From an uncultured Bacilli bacterium (GTDB taxonomy: Bacteria > Bacillota_I > Bacilli_A > RF39 > UBA660): DNA of 12,014 bases. The stretch lies in NCBI GenBank assembly GCA_934149325.1, contig CAKPEJ010000025.1, positions 1-12,014 of the forward strand, written 5' to 3'. This document shows, piece by piece, positions 1 through 6,669 of this stretch; position 1 is the stretch's first letter, and the number at the start of each line of letters is the position of its first letter. Both the position numbers and the translations under genes were made by a program. The notes under the pieces are model-generated. The model ran no database searches. It was not told where the DNA came from and saw only the letters and a list, made by a program, of their open reading frames with translations.

Positions 1-506
1 TTATTATCTCTTTTAAAACCTAAACATTTACCAATAGGAATATGTCCTGCTTCTATTGCTCCAACCATACCAAATTTAGTTCTTTCAGAACATTTTTCTA
101 TTTCATTTTGAGATACACTAGTTATGATTCTCATTACCATTCTTCCATTAGATGTAACGGTATTTGATTCATCTGCCATACAGTCAATTTCTGCTTCTGC
201 ATCATTTACTTGTTTCATTAATTTTTCTACATCATAAACTGAACGAGTAAGTCTATCTAATTTAAAAGCAACTATAACATTTATTTTGCCATCTCTCATA
301 TCTTGCATCATTTCTTGATATGCAGGCCTTTTATCATTTTTCGCACTTATTCCTGGGTCTTTATATACTTTATAAACTTCATATCTTTTAAACTTACAAT
401 ATTCAATTAGTCTTTCTTCTTGTTCTCCCATAGAAAATCCTTCTCGTGCTTGGTCTTCAGTAGAAACTCTAGCATATATACCAGCAACTCTTACTTTTTC
501 ATCCAT
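1..506 (-). CDS. Large serine recombinase, N-terminal part (gene runs off the window)
   Basis: The frame is open from the ATG at 506 to the window edge: 168 residues, with the C-terminus outside. Serine recombinases cut both DNA strands through a serine-phosphotyl... type covalent protein-DNA link and exchange strands by rotation; this family moves phages, ICEs and transposons. The resolvase catalytic domain is clear: Tyr11-Arg13-Ser15 in YARVSTEDQ with Ser15 the nucleophile, GISAKNDKRP at 52-61, and Asp84-Arg85-Arg88 in LDRLTRS. After about residue 150 comes AGHIPIGKCLGF, the start of the recombinase DNA-binding domain, which points to the large (integrase/TndX-like) class rather than a small resolvase. 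An AGAGAGG ribosome site at about 512-518 lies a few bases before the ATG. Just upstream are a terminator and a leader ORF. Base composition is slightly richer in G+C than the core genes. The family call is firm; the mobile element it serves cannot be identified here. Confidence 0.93.
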   Translation of the reverse strand, partial: MDEKVRVAGIYARVSTEDQAREGFSMGEQEERLIEYCKFKRYEVYKVYKDPGISAKNDKRPAYQEMMQDMRDGKINVIVAFKLDRLTRSVYDVEKLMKQVNDAEAEIDCMADESNTVTSNGRMVMRIITSVSQNEIEKCSERTKFGMVGAIEAGHIPIGKCLGFKRDN

Positions 507-526
507 TTATTTTCCTCTCTTTCTAT

Positions 527-580
527 CAAAAAAGAGGAGACAAAAGCACTAGTCTAAACTAATACCTTTGACTCCTCTTT
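527..580 (-). terminator. Terminator/attenuator hairpin between leader ORF and recombinase
   Basis: Arms at 565-580 and 531-546 pair with 9 perfect base pairs (AAAGAGGAG with CTCCTCTTT), one mismatch, then a CAAA/TTTG extension. On the minus strand the 3' arm runs into six T at 533-528, the form of a rho-independent terminator. It ends only about 20 nt before the recombinase start. Its 5' arm falls in codons 16-21 of the leader ORF and the leader stop codon lies in the loop, so a ribosome in the leader would physically compete with folding. Confidence 0.72.
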
Positions 581-625
581 GGATACTTTATTAAATTGTT
601 TTATGTATATTATATATTTGGACAT
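554..625 (-). CDS. 23-residue leader peptide ORF upstream of recombinase
   Basis: ATG at 625, TAG at 554-556, 23 residues: starts MSKYIIYIKQFNKV and ends SKEESKVLV. It has a near-perfect Shine-Dalgarno (AAAGGAGGT at 631-639) five bases before the ATG, stronger than that of most genes here, and a promoter about 50 bp further upstream. It is too short to suggest a protein domain and I recognise no homologue. Its last codons form the 5' arm of the terminator that precedes the recombinase, the arrangement of a translated leader in attenuation systems such as those ahead of antibiotic-resistance and amino-acid genes. Codons 4-7 (Tyr-Ile-Ile-Tyr) are not a clear amino-acid sensor run. It is the only gene in the window that stops with TAG. 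Translation is inferred from the ribosome site, not proven. Confidence 0.6.
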   Translation of the reverse strand: MSKYIIYIKQFNKVSKEESKVLV

Positions 626-678
626 AGTGTACCTCCTTTAATAAAAGACGGATACTGCTTGTCATTTATTAGTTTTCT

Positions 679-706
679 ATAATATCACAAATAATTTTAA
701 AATCAA
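679..706 (-). promoter_or_regulatory. Sigma-A type promoter for leader ORF and recombinase
   Basis: On the minus strand TTGATT (706-701) and TATTAT (684-679) are separated by 16 bp, and TGA directly before the -10 gives an extended -10. The expected start of transcription near 672 leaves about 30 nt before the leader Shine-Dalgarno. It lies just past the stop codon of the 93-residue ORF. Confidence 0.55.
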
Positions 707-712
707 TAGGTA

Positions 713-994
713 TTAGTTATTTTTTAGATAGTTTTCTAAATCTTTTAGTTTTATTTTCTCATTATAGCCATTTATAAAGACTTCTTCACATTCTTCTAGT
801 ATTAAGTAATCATTTCCTTTAACTTTTAAAATATGAGGTTTTACATAGGCAATATTGGTGTTTTTTATTGATTTAATATTACCTGGTATAAATTCATACT
901 TAACACAAGCAAACCGACATATCATATCTATTTTTCTATTAAGTTCTTCACTTATTTTCAAGTTTTTAGTTTCTATCTCAAACATATTTATCAC
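713..994 (-). CDS. Hypothetical 93-residue protein next to recombinase
   Basis: I do not recognise this protein. It is small and soluble-looking, with many Lys, Glu, Ile and Asn and two Cys (one in CRFACVKYEF is followed by a second), plus ILKVKGNDYLILEECEEV, which looks like a beta-strand pair. There is no signal peptide, membrane segment or clear DNA-binding helix-turn-helix. The frame opens at a GTG at 994; an ATG three codons in, at 985, is the alternative. The only ribosome-site candidate (AAAGGA, 998-1003) is 3 nt from the GTG and 12 nt from the ATG, neither ideal. It lies between the tRNA terminator and the recombinase promoter, with no obvious promoter of its own. Position suggests it belongs to the same accessory segment as the recombinase. 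Coding is likely but not certain. Confidence 0.55.
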   Translation of the reverse strand: MINMFEIETKNLKISEELNRKIDMICRFACVKYEFIPGNIKSIKNTNIAYVKPHILKVKGNDYLILEECEEVFINGYNEKIKLKDLENYLKNN

Positions 995-1013
995 TCATCC
1001 TTTCGTTTTAAGC

Positions 1014-1041
1014 AGAAAAAAACTAACTATTTCTAGTTAGT
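1014..1041 (-). terminator. Terminator after tRNA-Arg
   Basis: On the minus strand CTAACTA - GAAA - TAGTTAG forms a perfect 7-bp stem (8 with the flanking A-T pair) with a 4-nt loop, followed by seven T (1022-1016). It sits about 45 nt beyond the tRNA 3' end and about 20 nt before the 93-residue ORF, so it most likely ends the tRNA transcript. Confidence 0.75.
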
Positions 1042-1085
1042 AATCTATTACTCTCAAACAAAAGTGTCCGAGTTTCCTATCAATC

Positions 1086-1162
1086 TGGTGTCCCCGGGCA
1101 GAATCGAACTGCCGACCTACCGCTTAGGAGGCGGTTGCTCTATCCTACTGAGCTACGAAGAC
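1086..1162 (-). tRNA. tRNA-Arg (anticodon CCU), CCA encoded
   Basis: A 77-nt cloverleaf is visible on the minus strand. The acceptor stem GTCTTCG pairs with CGGGGAC (two G-T pairs). The D stem is GCTC/GAGC and the anticodon stem ACCGC/GCGGT encloses the 7-nt loop CTCCTAA, giving anticodon CCT. The T stem is GGCAG/CTGCC with loop TTCGATT, followed by discriminator A and encoded CCA. It reads the AGG codon. It stands alone, between the unknown membrane-anchored protein and the accessory segment carrying the serine recombinase. Confidence 0.96.
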
Positions 1163-1171
1163 ATCAATACA

Positions 1172-1179
1172 ATTTTATC
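1172..1179 (-). promoter_or_regulatory. Possible extended -10 for tRNA-Arg
   Basis: On the minus strand TGATAAAAT ends nine bases before the tRNA 5' end, with only T-rich sequence at the -35 position. The spacing suits a short-leader tRNA transcript and the TGA extension matches other promoters in the window. Weak evidence. Confidence 0.35.
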
Positions 1180-1191
1180 ACAAAAAGAAAA

Positions 1192-1220
1192 AGAAAAAAA
1201 GAACTATTATTAATTCTTTT
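1192..1220 (-). terminator. AT-rich terminator after the membrane-anchored protein gene
   Basis: On the minus strand AAAAGAA (1220-1214) and TTCTTTT (1203-1197) form a 7-bp stem that overlaps the TAA stop and continues into a T run broken by single C. It is nearly all A-T pairs, so it may be a weak terminator. Confidence 0.45.
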
Positions 1221-1878
1221 AATCTACTACAGGGCCATACATCCACTCTATTTGTTTTACTTTACCTGACTTTACTTTAAATGTTAATTGTGCAATATCA
1301 TCATTCCAAGTTGCGTATCCTTTTTTATAAGGAACATCCATATAAAGATAATAAACAATATTTTTATCTCTCTTTCCATAGAATATATTTTCATTTACCT
1401 TTTTACTATTTAAAGCATTTTCTTTATAATTACCATATAAATAAGTACCTGTTTTCTTTTCTACTAAAAATTTATTCATAACTTCATTTATTTGATTACC
1501 TACCTTTATATTTCTAGAAACTAAATAATCTTCACTTGTTACTACCACTTTCATTAATATATAAACATCATTATTTTCTTTAAATGTTAGTTCAAGTCCA
1601 TCATAATAATATGTTTTATAATTTTGTTTATTATCTTTAAATTTTTCTATTTTTTTTGGATTTCCAAATTCTGTTACTGCAACATCTTCTAGATCACCAT
1701 ATACTGCATTTCTTACAGTAAGATCTGTTACTGTAAATATAGAGTTATTATTTGTATTTAGTTCTACACTTGTATAATCTTTATAATTTTTTACAAGAAC
1801 AATTACTACATATATTACAAGAGCAATAACAAAACAAATTAATAATTGAATAATTTTATTTTTTTTATTAGAATTCAT
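1219..1878 (-). CDS. Membrane-anchored extracytoplasmic protein of unknown function
   Basis: 219 residues. A lysine-rich N-terminus is followed by one hydrophobic segment at about 9-29 with no lipobox cysteine, so it should be a signal anchor with the rest outside the cell. The outer part has two similar-looking stretches: one around 56-112 (LTVRNAVYGDLEDVAVTEFG, then YYYDGLELTFKE) and one around 120-210 (VGNQINEVMNKF, then AQLTFKVKSGKV). The pattern of a short helix 'NxxxEVxxxFG' followed by strands recalls small repeat folds of the SmpA/BLIP type and of Bacillota envelope proteins such as DUF4309; this is only a resemblance. The start ATG has an AGAAGGTG ribosome site at a good distance. 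It has its own probable promoter and terminator, so it looks monocistronic. Function not known. Confidence 0.8.
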   Translation of the reverse strand: MNSNKKNKIIQLLICFVIALVIYVVIVLVKNYKDYTSVELNTNNNSIFTVTDLTVRNAVYGDLEDVAVTEFGNPKKIEKFKDNKQNYKTYYYDGLELTFKENNDVYILMKVVVTSEDYLVSRNIKVGNQINEVMNKFLVEKKTGTYLYGNYKENALNSKKVNENIFYGKRDKNIVYYLYMDVPYKKGYATWNDDIAQLTFKVKSGKVKQIEWMYGPVVD

Positions 1879-1901
1879 AAAAACACCTTCTTACTATTTA
1901 T

Positions 1902-1930
1902 ATTGTAATATTTAAAAGAAAAAAAAGCAA
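1902..1930 (-). promoter_or_regulatory. Promoter for the membrane-anchored protein gene
   Basis: On the minus strand TTGCTT (1930-1925) and TACAAT (1907-1902) are spaced exactly 17 bp. The -35 box lies in the 3' arm of the upstream terminator, so terminator and promoter share bases. A start near 1895 would give a leader under 20 nt, just enough for the AGAAGGTG ribosome site. Confidence 0.5.
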
Positions 1931-1948
1931 TTAATTTTTTATTGCTTT
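1915..1948 (-). terminator. Terminator of the ftsK-to-ABC-exporter operon
   Basis: On the minus strand AAAGCAAT (1948-1941) and ATTGCTTT (1931-1924) form a perfect 8-bp stem with a 9-nt loop, followed by more T (to 1919). The 5' arm is the last codons of the permease gene and the TAA stop is at the loop and 3'-arm border. Confidence 0.75.
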
Positions 1949-3214
1949 AAATATTTTCTTCCATAAATTAGAACTTGAATAATTTAGTATACCCTCTTTA
2001 TAAACCTTAAGACCATATTTTACTAATAAATATAAAACTAATACCATGATTAATATAGAAAGTAATATATCTTTTATTCCAACAACTCCGCTTATAAATA
2101 AACAAGGTGACAATATTGCAGATATAAATGGTATGTATGATAATATTCTTATAAAAATTGATCCATCAAACATAGAACTCATCAAAGCTAAATAAAAACC
2201 TGCTAATGAAATTATCATAATTGGTGTTTGAGTTTGCTGAAAATCTTCCATATTTGTTGTTACTGATGCAAGTATTCCAGCAAGTATAGAATAACACACT
2301 ATAGTTATTAACATTATTATTAGTGTATATGGAACTATCGATATTAAACTATTTATTATATCCTTACTATTTATAATACTTCCTAGCATATCAGTTACTG
2401 ATGAACTTGTGACATTTCCTCTTAATTTTATACCAATAAATCCATATAATAAAAGTAGTAAACTTTGAAGTATTACAAATGAATTAACCGCAAGTACTTT
2501 TGAGAAAAAGTGTACATTTGGTGATACATTAGATATTATTACTTCCATACTTCTAGTTGACTTTTCTTCATTTATTTCAGCACCTATCATTTGAACAACT
2601 AATACTGTTAACATAAAAAATGGCAATATTATTATAGGAGTTACAACATTCATTATAAAGTCTTTATTTTCATCATTTTCATTTTTATCTTTTTCTATGT
2701 ATATTCTTTTTATATCTACATTTTGGGTTAATTTATTTAAATCTTCTTTAGATATATTTAATTCATTTAATACATTTAGTTTATTAATACTATTTATCGA
2801 ATTTTCAATTATTGAATATAAATTTTTATTTATATATCCATATGTTACTAACTTAACATCTATTTGTTCATTCTTATTATTTAATACTAACAATAAATCT
2901 GTATCATTTTTTATTTTATTTTTCGCTTTTTCTTCATTTGTTTCTTTCTTTAACTTATAATTAGTATCAATATCAATTATTGACTTACTAGATTTAAAAC
3001 TTTCTTTTATAGTATCATAACTAATAGATGTATTATTTACTACCATTATATTATTTACTTTATTAAAATCTCCACCAAAATATTTAATAATACTATCTAA
3101 ATTTGATAGTCCGATAAGTAATATACATAAAAGTACATTAACAATAATAAATGTTTTATTTTTAATTTTCTTTAAGAAACTCATCTTTGTTAAAAACCAA
3201 AACTTCTTACTCAT
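1931..3214 (-). CDS. ABC-2 type exporter permease (NatB/YhaP-like)
   Basis: 427 residues from the chosen ATG at 3214. It is the membrane half of an ABC exporter working with the ATPase just upstream; NatAB/YhaQP relatives have been linked to Na+ export, but substrate cannot be read from sequence. One hydrophobic segment lies near residues 20-40, then a large hydrophilic, probably outer, domain to about 185. Then come five or so membrane segments, with the family-typical stretch GAEINEEKSTRSMEVIISNV after the second segment. This is the ABC2_membrane_3 layout. The frame opens three codons earlier at a GTG (3223), but that GTG is inside the TAGGTGA ribosome site at 3220-3226, which is 5 nt from the ATG, so the ATG is preferred. 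The start overlaps the ATPase stop by 8 bp (ATGAGTAA), so translation is probably coupled. It ends in the operon terminator. Confidence 0.88.
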   Translation of the reverse strand: MSKKFWFLTKMSFLKKIKNKTFIIVNVLLCILLIGLSNLDSIIKYFGGDFNKVNNIMVVNNTSISYDTIKESFKSSKSIIDIDTNYKLKKETNEEKAKNKIKNDTDLLLVLNNKNEQIDVKLVTYGYINKNLYSIIENSINSINKLNVLNELNISKEDLNKLTQNVDIKRIYIEKDKNENDENKDFIMNVVTPIIILPFFMLTVLVVQMIGAEINEEKSTRSMEVIISNVSPNVHFFSKVLAVNSFVILQSLLLLLYGFIGIKLRGNVTSSSVTDMLGSIINSKDIINSLISIVPYTLIIMLITIVCYSILAGILASVTTNMEDFQQTQTPIMIISLAGFYLALMSSMFDGSIFIRILSYIPFISAILSPCLFISGVVGIKDILLSILIMVLVLYLLVKYGLKVYKEGILNYSSSNLWKKIFKAIKN

Positions 3215-4103
3215 GTCTATCACCTACTTCTTTTGTAAATATTTCATGAAGTGATAATTCTTTTACCTCAAATTTCCTTACATTTTTTAATTTAGATACT
3301 TTCTTAAATATATCATCAACATATTTTTCATCTTCTATTTTTAATTCGAATTCATCACCTTTTTTTATTATGTTAGTTATATTATCTATTTTACTTATTT
3401 CTTCTAAAGTTGTATCTGCTTTTAAAAGTATCTTTCTTTCTGAATAACTTTTCTTTATATCTTTTAAATAACCAGATAATATTGCTTTTCCTTTATCCAT
3501 AATAATTAATTTTTCACAAAATAATTCAACATGATTCATTTGGTGTGATGAAAATATTATCATTGTACCTCTTTTTTTTATCTCATTAATAGCATCTATG
3601 AACATATCTACATTAATTGGATCTAGTCCACTAAATGGCTCATCCAATATTAATAATTTAGGATTATTTATTACAGCAGAAATAAATTGTATTTTTTGTT
3701 TATTTCCTTTTGATAATTCTTTTATCTTTTTATTTTTATATTTTTCTATATCAAATTTTTTAAGCCATATATCAAGTTCTTTTAAAATATCTTCTTCTTT
3801 CATAGATTTTAATCTACCATAATATATCATTAATTCTTTAACTGTAAGTTTTAGAAGTAAACTTCTTTCCTCAGTCAAAAAACCTATTTCATCAGTTACA
3901 TTATAATCTATTTTTTTACCATTTAATGTTATTATTCCACTATCTTGATTTATTAGATTCATAATCATTCTAAAAGTTGTTGTTTTACCAGCACCATTTG
4001 CGCCTAGTAATCCAAATATTTCACCTTCTTTTACTTCAAAAGATAAATTGTCAACAGCTTTAAAATCATCATAGTATTTTGTTATCTTATCAACTTTTAA
4101 CAT
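3207..4103 (-). CDS. ABC exporter ATP-binding protein (NatA/YhaQ-like)
   Basis: 298 residues, cytoplasmic ATPase that powers the partner permease downstream. Motifs in order: Walker A GANGAGKTT at about 34-42, Q-loop region replaced by GFLTEERSLL (74-83) as is usual in the NatA/YhaQ branch, signature LSKGNKQK at 130-137, Walker B LLILDEP at 150-156 with the D-loop SGLDP, and the switch histidine in SSHQM at about 187. The last 80 or so residues fit the DUF4162 C-terminal domain of this branch. All catalytic residues are present. The start is supported by an AAAGGAGT ribosome site embedded in the last codons of ymfH, only 3 nt separating stop and ATG, so it is in the same operon. It overlaps the permease by 8 bp. 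Substrate unknown: sodium, drug or peptide are all possible. Confidence 0.92.
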   Translation of the reverse strand: MLKVDKITKYYDDFKAVDNLSFEVKEGEIFGLLGANGAGKTTTFRMIMNLINQDSGIITLNGKKIDYNVTDEIGFLTEERSLLLKLTVKELMIYYGRLKSMKEEDILKELDIWLKKFDIEKYKNKKIKELSKGNKQKIQFISAVINNPKLLILDEPFSGLDPINVDMFIDAINEIKKRGTMIIFSSHQMNHVELFCEKLIIMDKGKAILSGYLKDIKKSYSERKILLKADTTLEEISKIDNITNIIKKGDEFELKIEDEKYVDDIFKKVSKLKNVRKFEVKELSLHEIFTKEVGDRHE

Positions 4104-4106
4104 AAA

Positions 4107-5390
4107 TTACTCCTTTTCATTTTGTCTTAATACAACTATTGATTTATTCTTTGTATTAAATTTATTTACAACATCCATAAATTCTTCATAGCTTAAATTC
4201 TTTTCATCTTCTATAGGTTCATTTGAAATATTTCCATATAACATATAGTCATTACATAATGAACTAATTGTACTTTCAACATTATTATAATTAAATAAAT
4301 CAGAAGAAATTATTGATTTTTTTATCATTTCAAAATCTTCTTTATTTATATTTTTTTCATTTATTTGATTTTCTAAAAGTTTTATATATTCATCTTCATT
4401 ATTTGGTCTTGCCACAAATGAAACTATCAAATAATCATATACATATTCTACAGAAAATCCAATATTACCAATTACTTTTTCTTCCTCTTTTAATTTTAAA
4501 GAAAATTCTGACAATTCTCCAATTAATATATCAAATAGAATAAATAAACTCATTAACGTTTTTGTCTTTGAATATCCAAAATATTCCTTTTTAAATTTTA
4601 ATGAGTAACAAACTCTTGTTTCAGATACTTTATCATAAATAACTTCATAATCTTTTCTTATATTATCTGATTCATTATATTCTTTTCTTACTATATTTAA
4701 TTCTTTTTTATAATCCTTTTTTTCTTGATTTTCTCTTATAATCTTAATAATTTCTTTTTCATCTAAATTTGATACAACAACTAAACACATATTAGATGGA
4801 TGATAGAAAGTATTATAACATCTATATAAGTCTTCTTTTGTAATTCTATTTATATCTTCTATTTCACCTACTACAGTATTATCAAAAGGATATTCATTAA
4901 ATAAATTATGCATTTTTGTTTCATATAATCTTCTTTGTGGATTATCTTTACACATTAGTATTTCTTCTTTAATTATTCCTTTTTCTTTTAATACATTTTC
5001 ATCTGTAAAATATGGAGATTGTACAAAATCTATTAAAAAGTTTAAATTTTCTTTAAAATTCTTTATACCTGAAAAATAAAATCTAGTTCTAAATTCATTT
5101 GTTGTGGCATTAAAAGATACACCTGATTTTTTAAAGAAATCAGAAACACTTTCTCCTTTTTCTTGTTCAAATAATTTATGCTCTAAAAAATGCGCTATTC
5201 CTGCTGGAAATTTAACCATTTTATCTTCATTTATTGGAACAAATTCTAAATCAAGGCCTCCAAATTTCGTAATAAACTGTGCAGAACACGTTTTAAAATC
5301 TTTTTTTCTTAATACATATACTTCTAAACCATTCTCTAAAGTTTCATGATATACTTTTTCATCTACCGATTTTAAATTTATAATATTCAT
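4107..5390 (-). CDS. ymfH: M16 family metallopeptidase, zinc-bearing subunit (YmfH-like)
   Basis: 427 residues, full length for the family. M16 peptidases are clamshell proteins of two homologous halves that degrade peptides in a chamber. The inverted zinc motif HFLEH is present at 67-71 (His67, His71 ligands, Glu70 general base), and the second glutamate ligand is Glu142 or Glu143 in KEEILM. In the C-terminal half the expected Arg/Tyr substrate-binding pair is missing: the equivalent region reads LKLKEEEKVIGNIGFSVEY. The neighbour ymfF carries that pair but no zinc site, so the two proteins probably form one heterodimeric enzyme, as known for other M16B pairs. The ATG overlaps the ymfF stop by one base (TAATG), with an AAAGGAG ribosome site in the ymfF 3' end. 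No signal peptide, so cytoplasmic. In Bacillus subtilis ymfF and ymfH are also adjacent, near spoIIIE. Substrate unknown. Confidence 0.92.
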   Translation of the reverse strand: MNIINLKSVDEKVYHETLENGLEVYVLRKKDFKTCSAQFITKFGGLDLEFVPINEDKMVKFPAGIAHFLEHKLFEQEKGESVSDFFKKSGVSFNATTNEFRTRFYFSGIKNFKENLNFLIDFVQSPYFTDENVLKEKGIIKEEILMCKDNPQRRLYETKMHNLFNEYPFDNTVVGEIEDINRITKEDLYRCYNTFYHPSNMCLVVVSNLDEKEIIKIIRENQEKKDYKKELNIVRKEYNESDNIRKDYEVIYDKVSETRVCYSLKFKKEYFGYSKTKTLMSLFILFDILIGELSEFSLKLKEEEKVIGNIGFSVEYVYDYLIVSFVARPNNEDEYIKLLENQINEKNINKEDFEMIKKSIISSDLFNYNNVESTISSLCNDYMLYGNISNEPIEDEKNLSYEEFMDVVNKFNTKNKSIVVLRQNEKE

Positions 5391-6634
5391 TATTCTTTTA
5401 CTCCTTTCAAAAGAAATACAACATCAAGATCTAATTTATTCGCAAGTTTAACTATATCATCTTTAGAAACATTTTTTATTTTATCAACATCAGTTTTCTC
5501 ATTGTATAATACTTCACCCTCTAAATTCAATAAACTTCCATTTTGACTATCTAACATTCTTTCATAAGAAATTAAAGCATTTTCTGTTGCTATATTTAAT
5601 TCTTTATCTGTTATATTTCCTTTTTTTATCTCTTCTATTTGTTCCTTTACAAGTTCTACTACCTTATCATAATTTTCAGAACTTATTCCACCATCAATAA
5701 TAAGTATACTTTGTTTTAAATATACATATGATGAAATTGAATATGCCATTGAATTTTTTTCTCTTACATTTTGAAATAATTTAGATGAAAAAGGCGCACC
5801 TAATATTCTATTAAATATGTCCATTACATATTCTCTCTCATAATTAGTTAGATTAAGAAATTTATAAAACATTAATAAATTTGATTGATTATTTTCTTCT
5901 TCCATAATTTTTTCAGTTACAGACTCACACTTACTAAGTTCATAATTTTTAAGTTCACATTTTTCCTTTATAAAATTCTTACCCTTCAAATTATCATTAA
6001 TAACTTTCAATATTTCTTCTTCATCTACATCTCCAGTTACAAATACATTTACAATAGGTTTTGAAAGTATTTTTTTATAATATTGATATAAACTTTCTTC
6101 AGTTATATTTTCAAGTTCTTCCAAGCATCCTGAATTTGGATATTTAATTGGTAAATCCTCACTAATTAATTTTGTGGCATTTTTATATGCATAATACCCT
6201 GGATTTTCTTTTTCTCTATTAAACATTGATTTTAATGCTTTTTTAGATAACTCAAAATTAGTTGTTTCAAACTTTTCTCCATCTATATTTGGATTAAATA
6301 ATATATCATAGTAAAAATCTATTGTTTTTTTATTCATACCTTTTTCAGTATATTTTTCATTTAAAAATGTTAATTTTAAACTCATAGTATGATTATTTAA
6401 ATATGAATTATATATTCCAAAACCAGGATTATATAAATTCATTATTTCTTTAGATAAATCTATTTCTGTTTTACACTTTTTAGTTGTTCTACATAAAACA
6501 TTAGATAAAAGTTTTGCATAAGTTCTATCTTTATTTTCATATTTATTTGTAATTATTGTATGTATTCTTATTGTCTTAAATTTATTTGATTTTATTATAT
6601 AAACATTATAATTATCATAACTATATTTTTGCAT
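5390..6634 (-). CDS. ymfF: M16 family peptidase-like subunit without zinc site (YmfF-like)
   Basis: 414 residues. It has the overall M16 architecture but no HxxEH or HxxEH-like motif in the first 70 residues: the region aligned with the zinc helix reads AKLLSNVLCRTTKKC. It keeps the C-terminal motif VREKNSMAYSISS, with Arg291 and Tyr298 matching the Arg/Tyr pair that holds substrate in M16B enzymes. FVTGDVDEEEI near 198-208 is the usual end of the N-terminal half. It should therefore serve as the non-catalytic partner of ymfH, contributing substrate binding. Start is supported by a strong AAAGGAGGAATC site 8 nt upstream. It lies 35 nt after deoD and overlaps ymfH by one base. No signal peptide or membrane segment. 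Assignment as YmfF rests on domain pattern plus neighbourhood. Confidence 0.88.
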   Translation of the reverse strand: MQKYSYDNYNVYIIKSNKFKTIRIHTIITNKYENKDRTYAKLLSNVLCRTTKKCKTEIDLSKEIMNLYNPGFGIYNSYLNNHTMSLKLTFLNEKYTEKGMNKKTIDFYYDILFNPNIDGEKFETTNFELSKKALKSMFNREKENPGYYAYKNATKLISEDLPIKYPNSGCLEELENITEESLYQYYKKILSKPIVNVFVTGDVDEEEILKVINDNLKGKNFIKEKCELKNYELSKCESVTEKIMEEENNQSNLLMFYKFLNLTNYEREYVMDIFNRILGAPFSSKLFQNVREKNSMAYSISSYVYLKQSILIIDGGISSENYDKVVELVKEQIEEIKKGNITDKELNIATENALISYERMLDSQNGSLLNLEGEVLYNEKTDVDKIKNVSKDDIVKLANKLDLDVVFLLKGVKE

Positions 6635-6669
6635 ATTTTGATTCCTCCTTTTTTTAGTATGATACTTTA

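Noticed and set aside
557..718. Inverted pair AACTAATACCT (557-567) and AGGTATTAGTT (708-718) around the leader region, a candidate recombination site
   Set aside because: Only 11 bp in AT-rich DNA; one copy is in the terminator loop and the other overlaps an ORF end. No crossover dinucleotide can be tested, so I do not list it as a site.
1039..1052. AGTAAT/ATTACT hairpin overlapping the tRNA terminator, possible antiterminator
   Set aside because: A 2-nt loop is too tight and the stem is short; no leader or T-box features are nearby.
1060..1085. GGACAC after the tRNA as a repeat of the tRNA 3' end (attachment site)
   Set aside because: Similarity is limited to a few bases; no repeat of useful length is present in the window.
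855..5349. Seven plus-strand open frames of about 60-87 codons (for example at 855-1040, 1281-1481, 2697-2960, 3598-3822, 4313-4543 and 5104-5349)
   Set aside because: They lie opposite well-supported minus-strand genes, have no family signature, and are the antisense shadows expected in AT-rich sequence.
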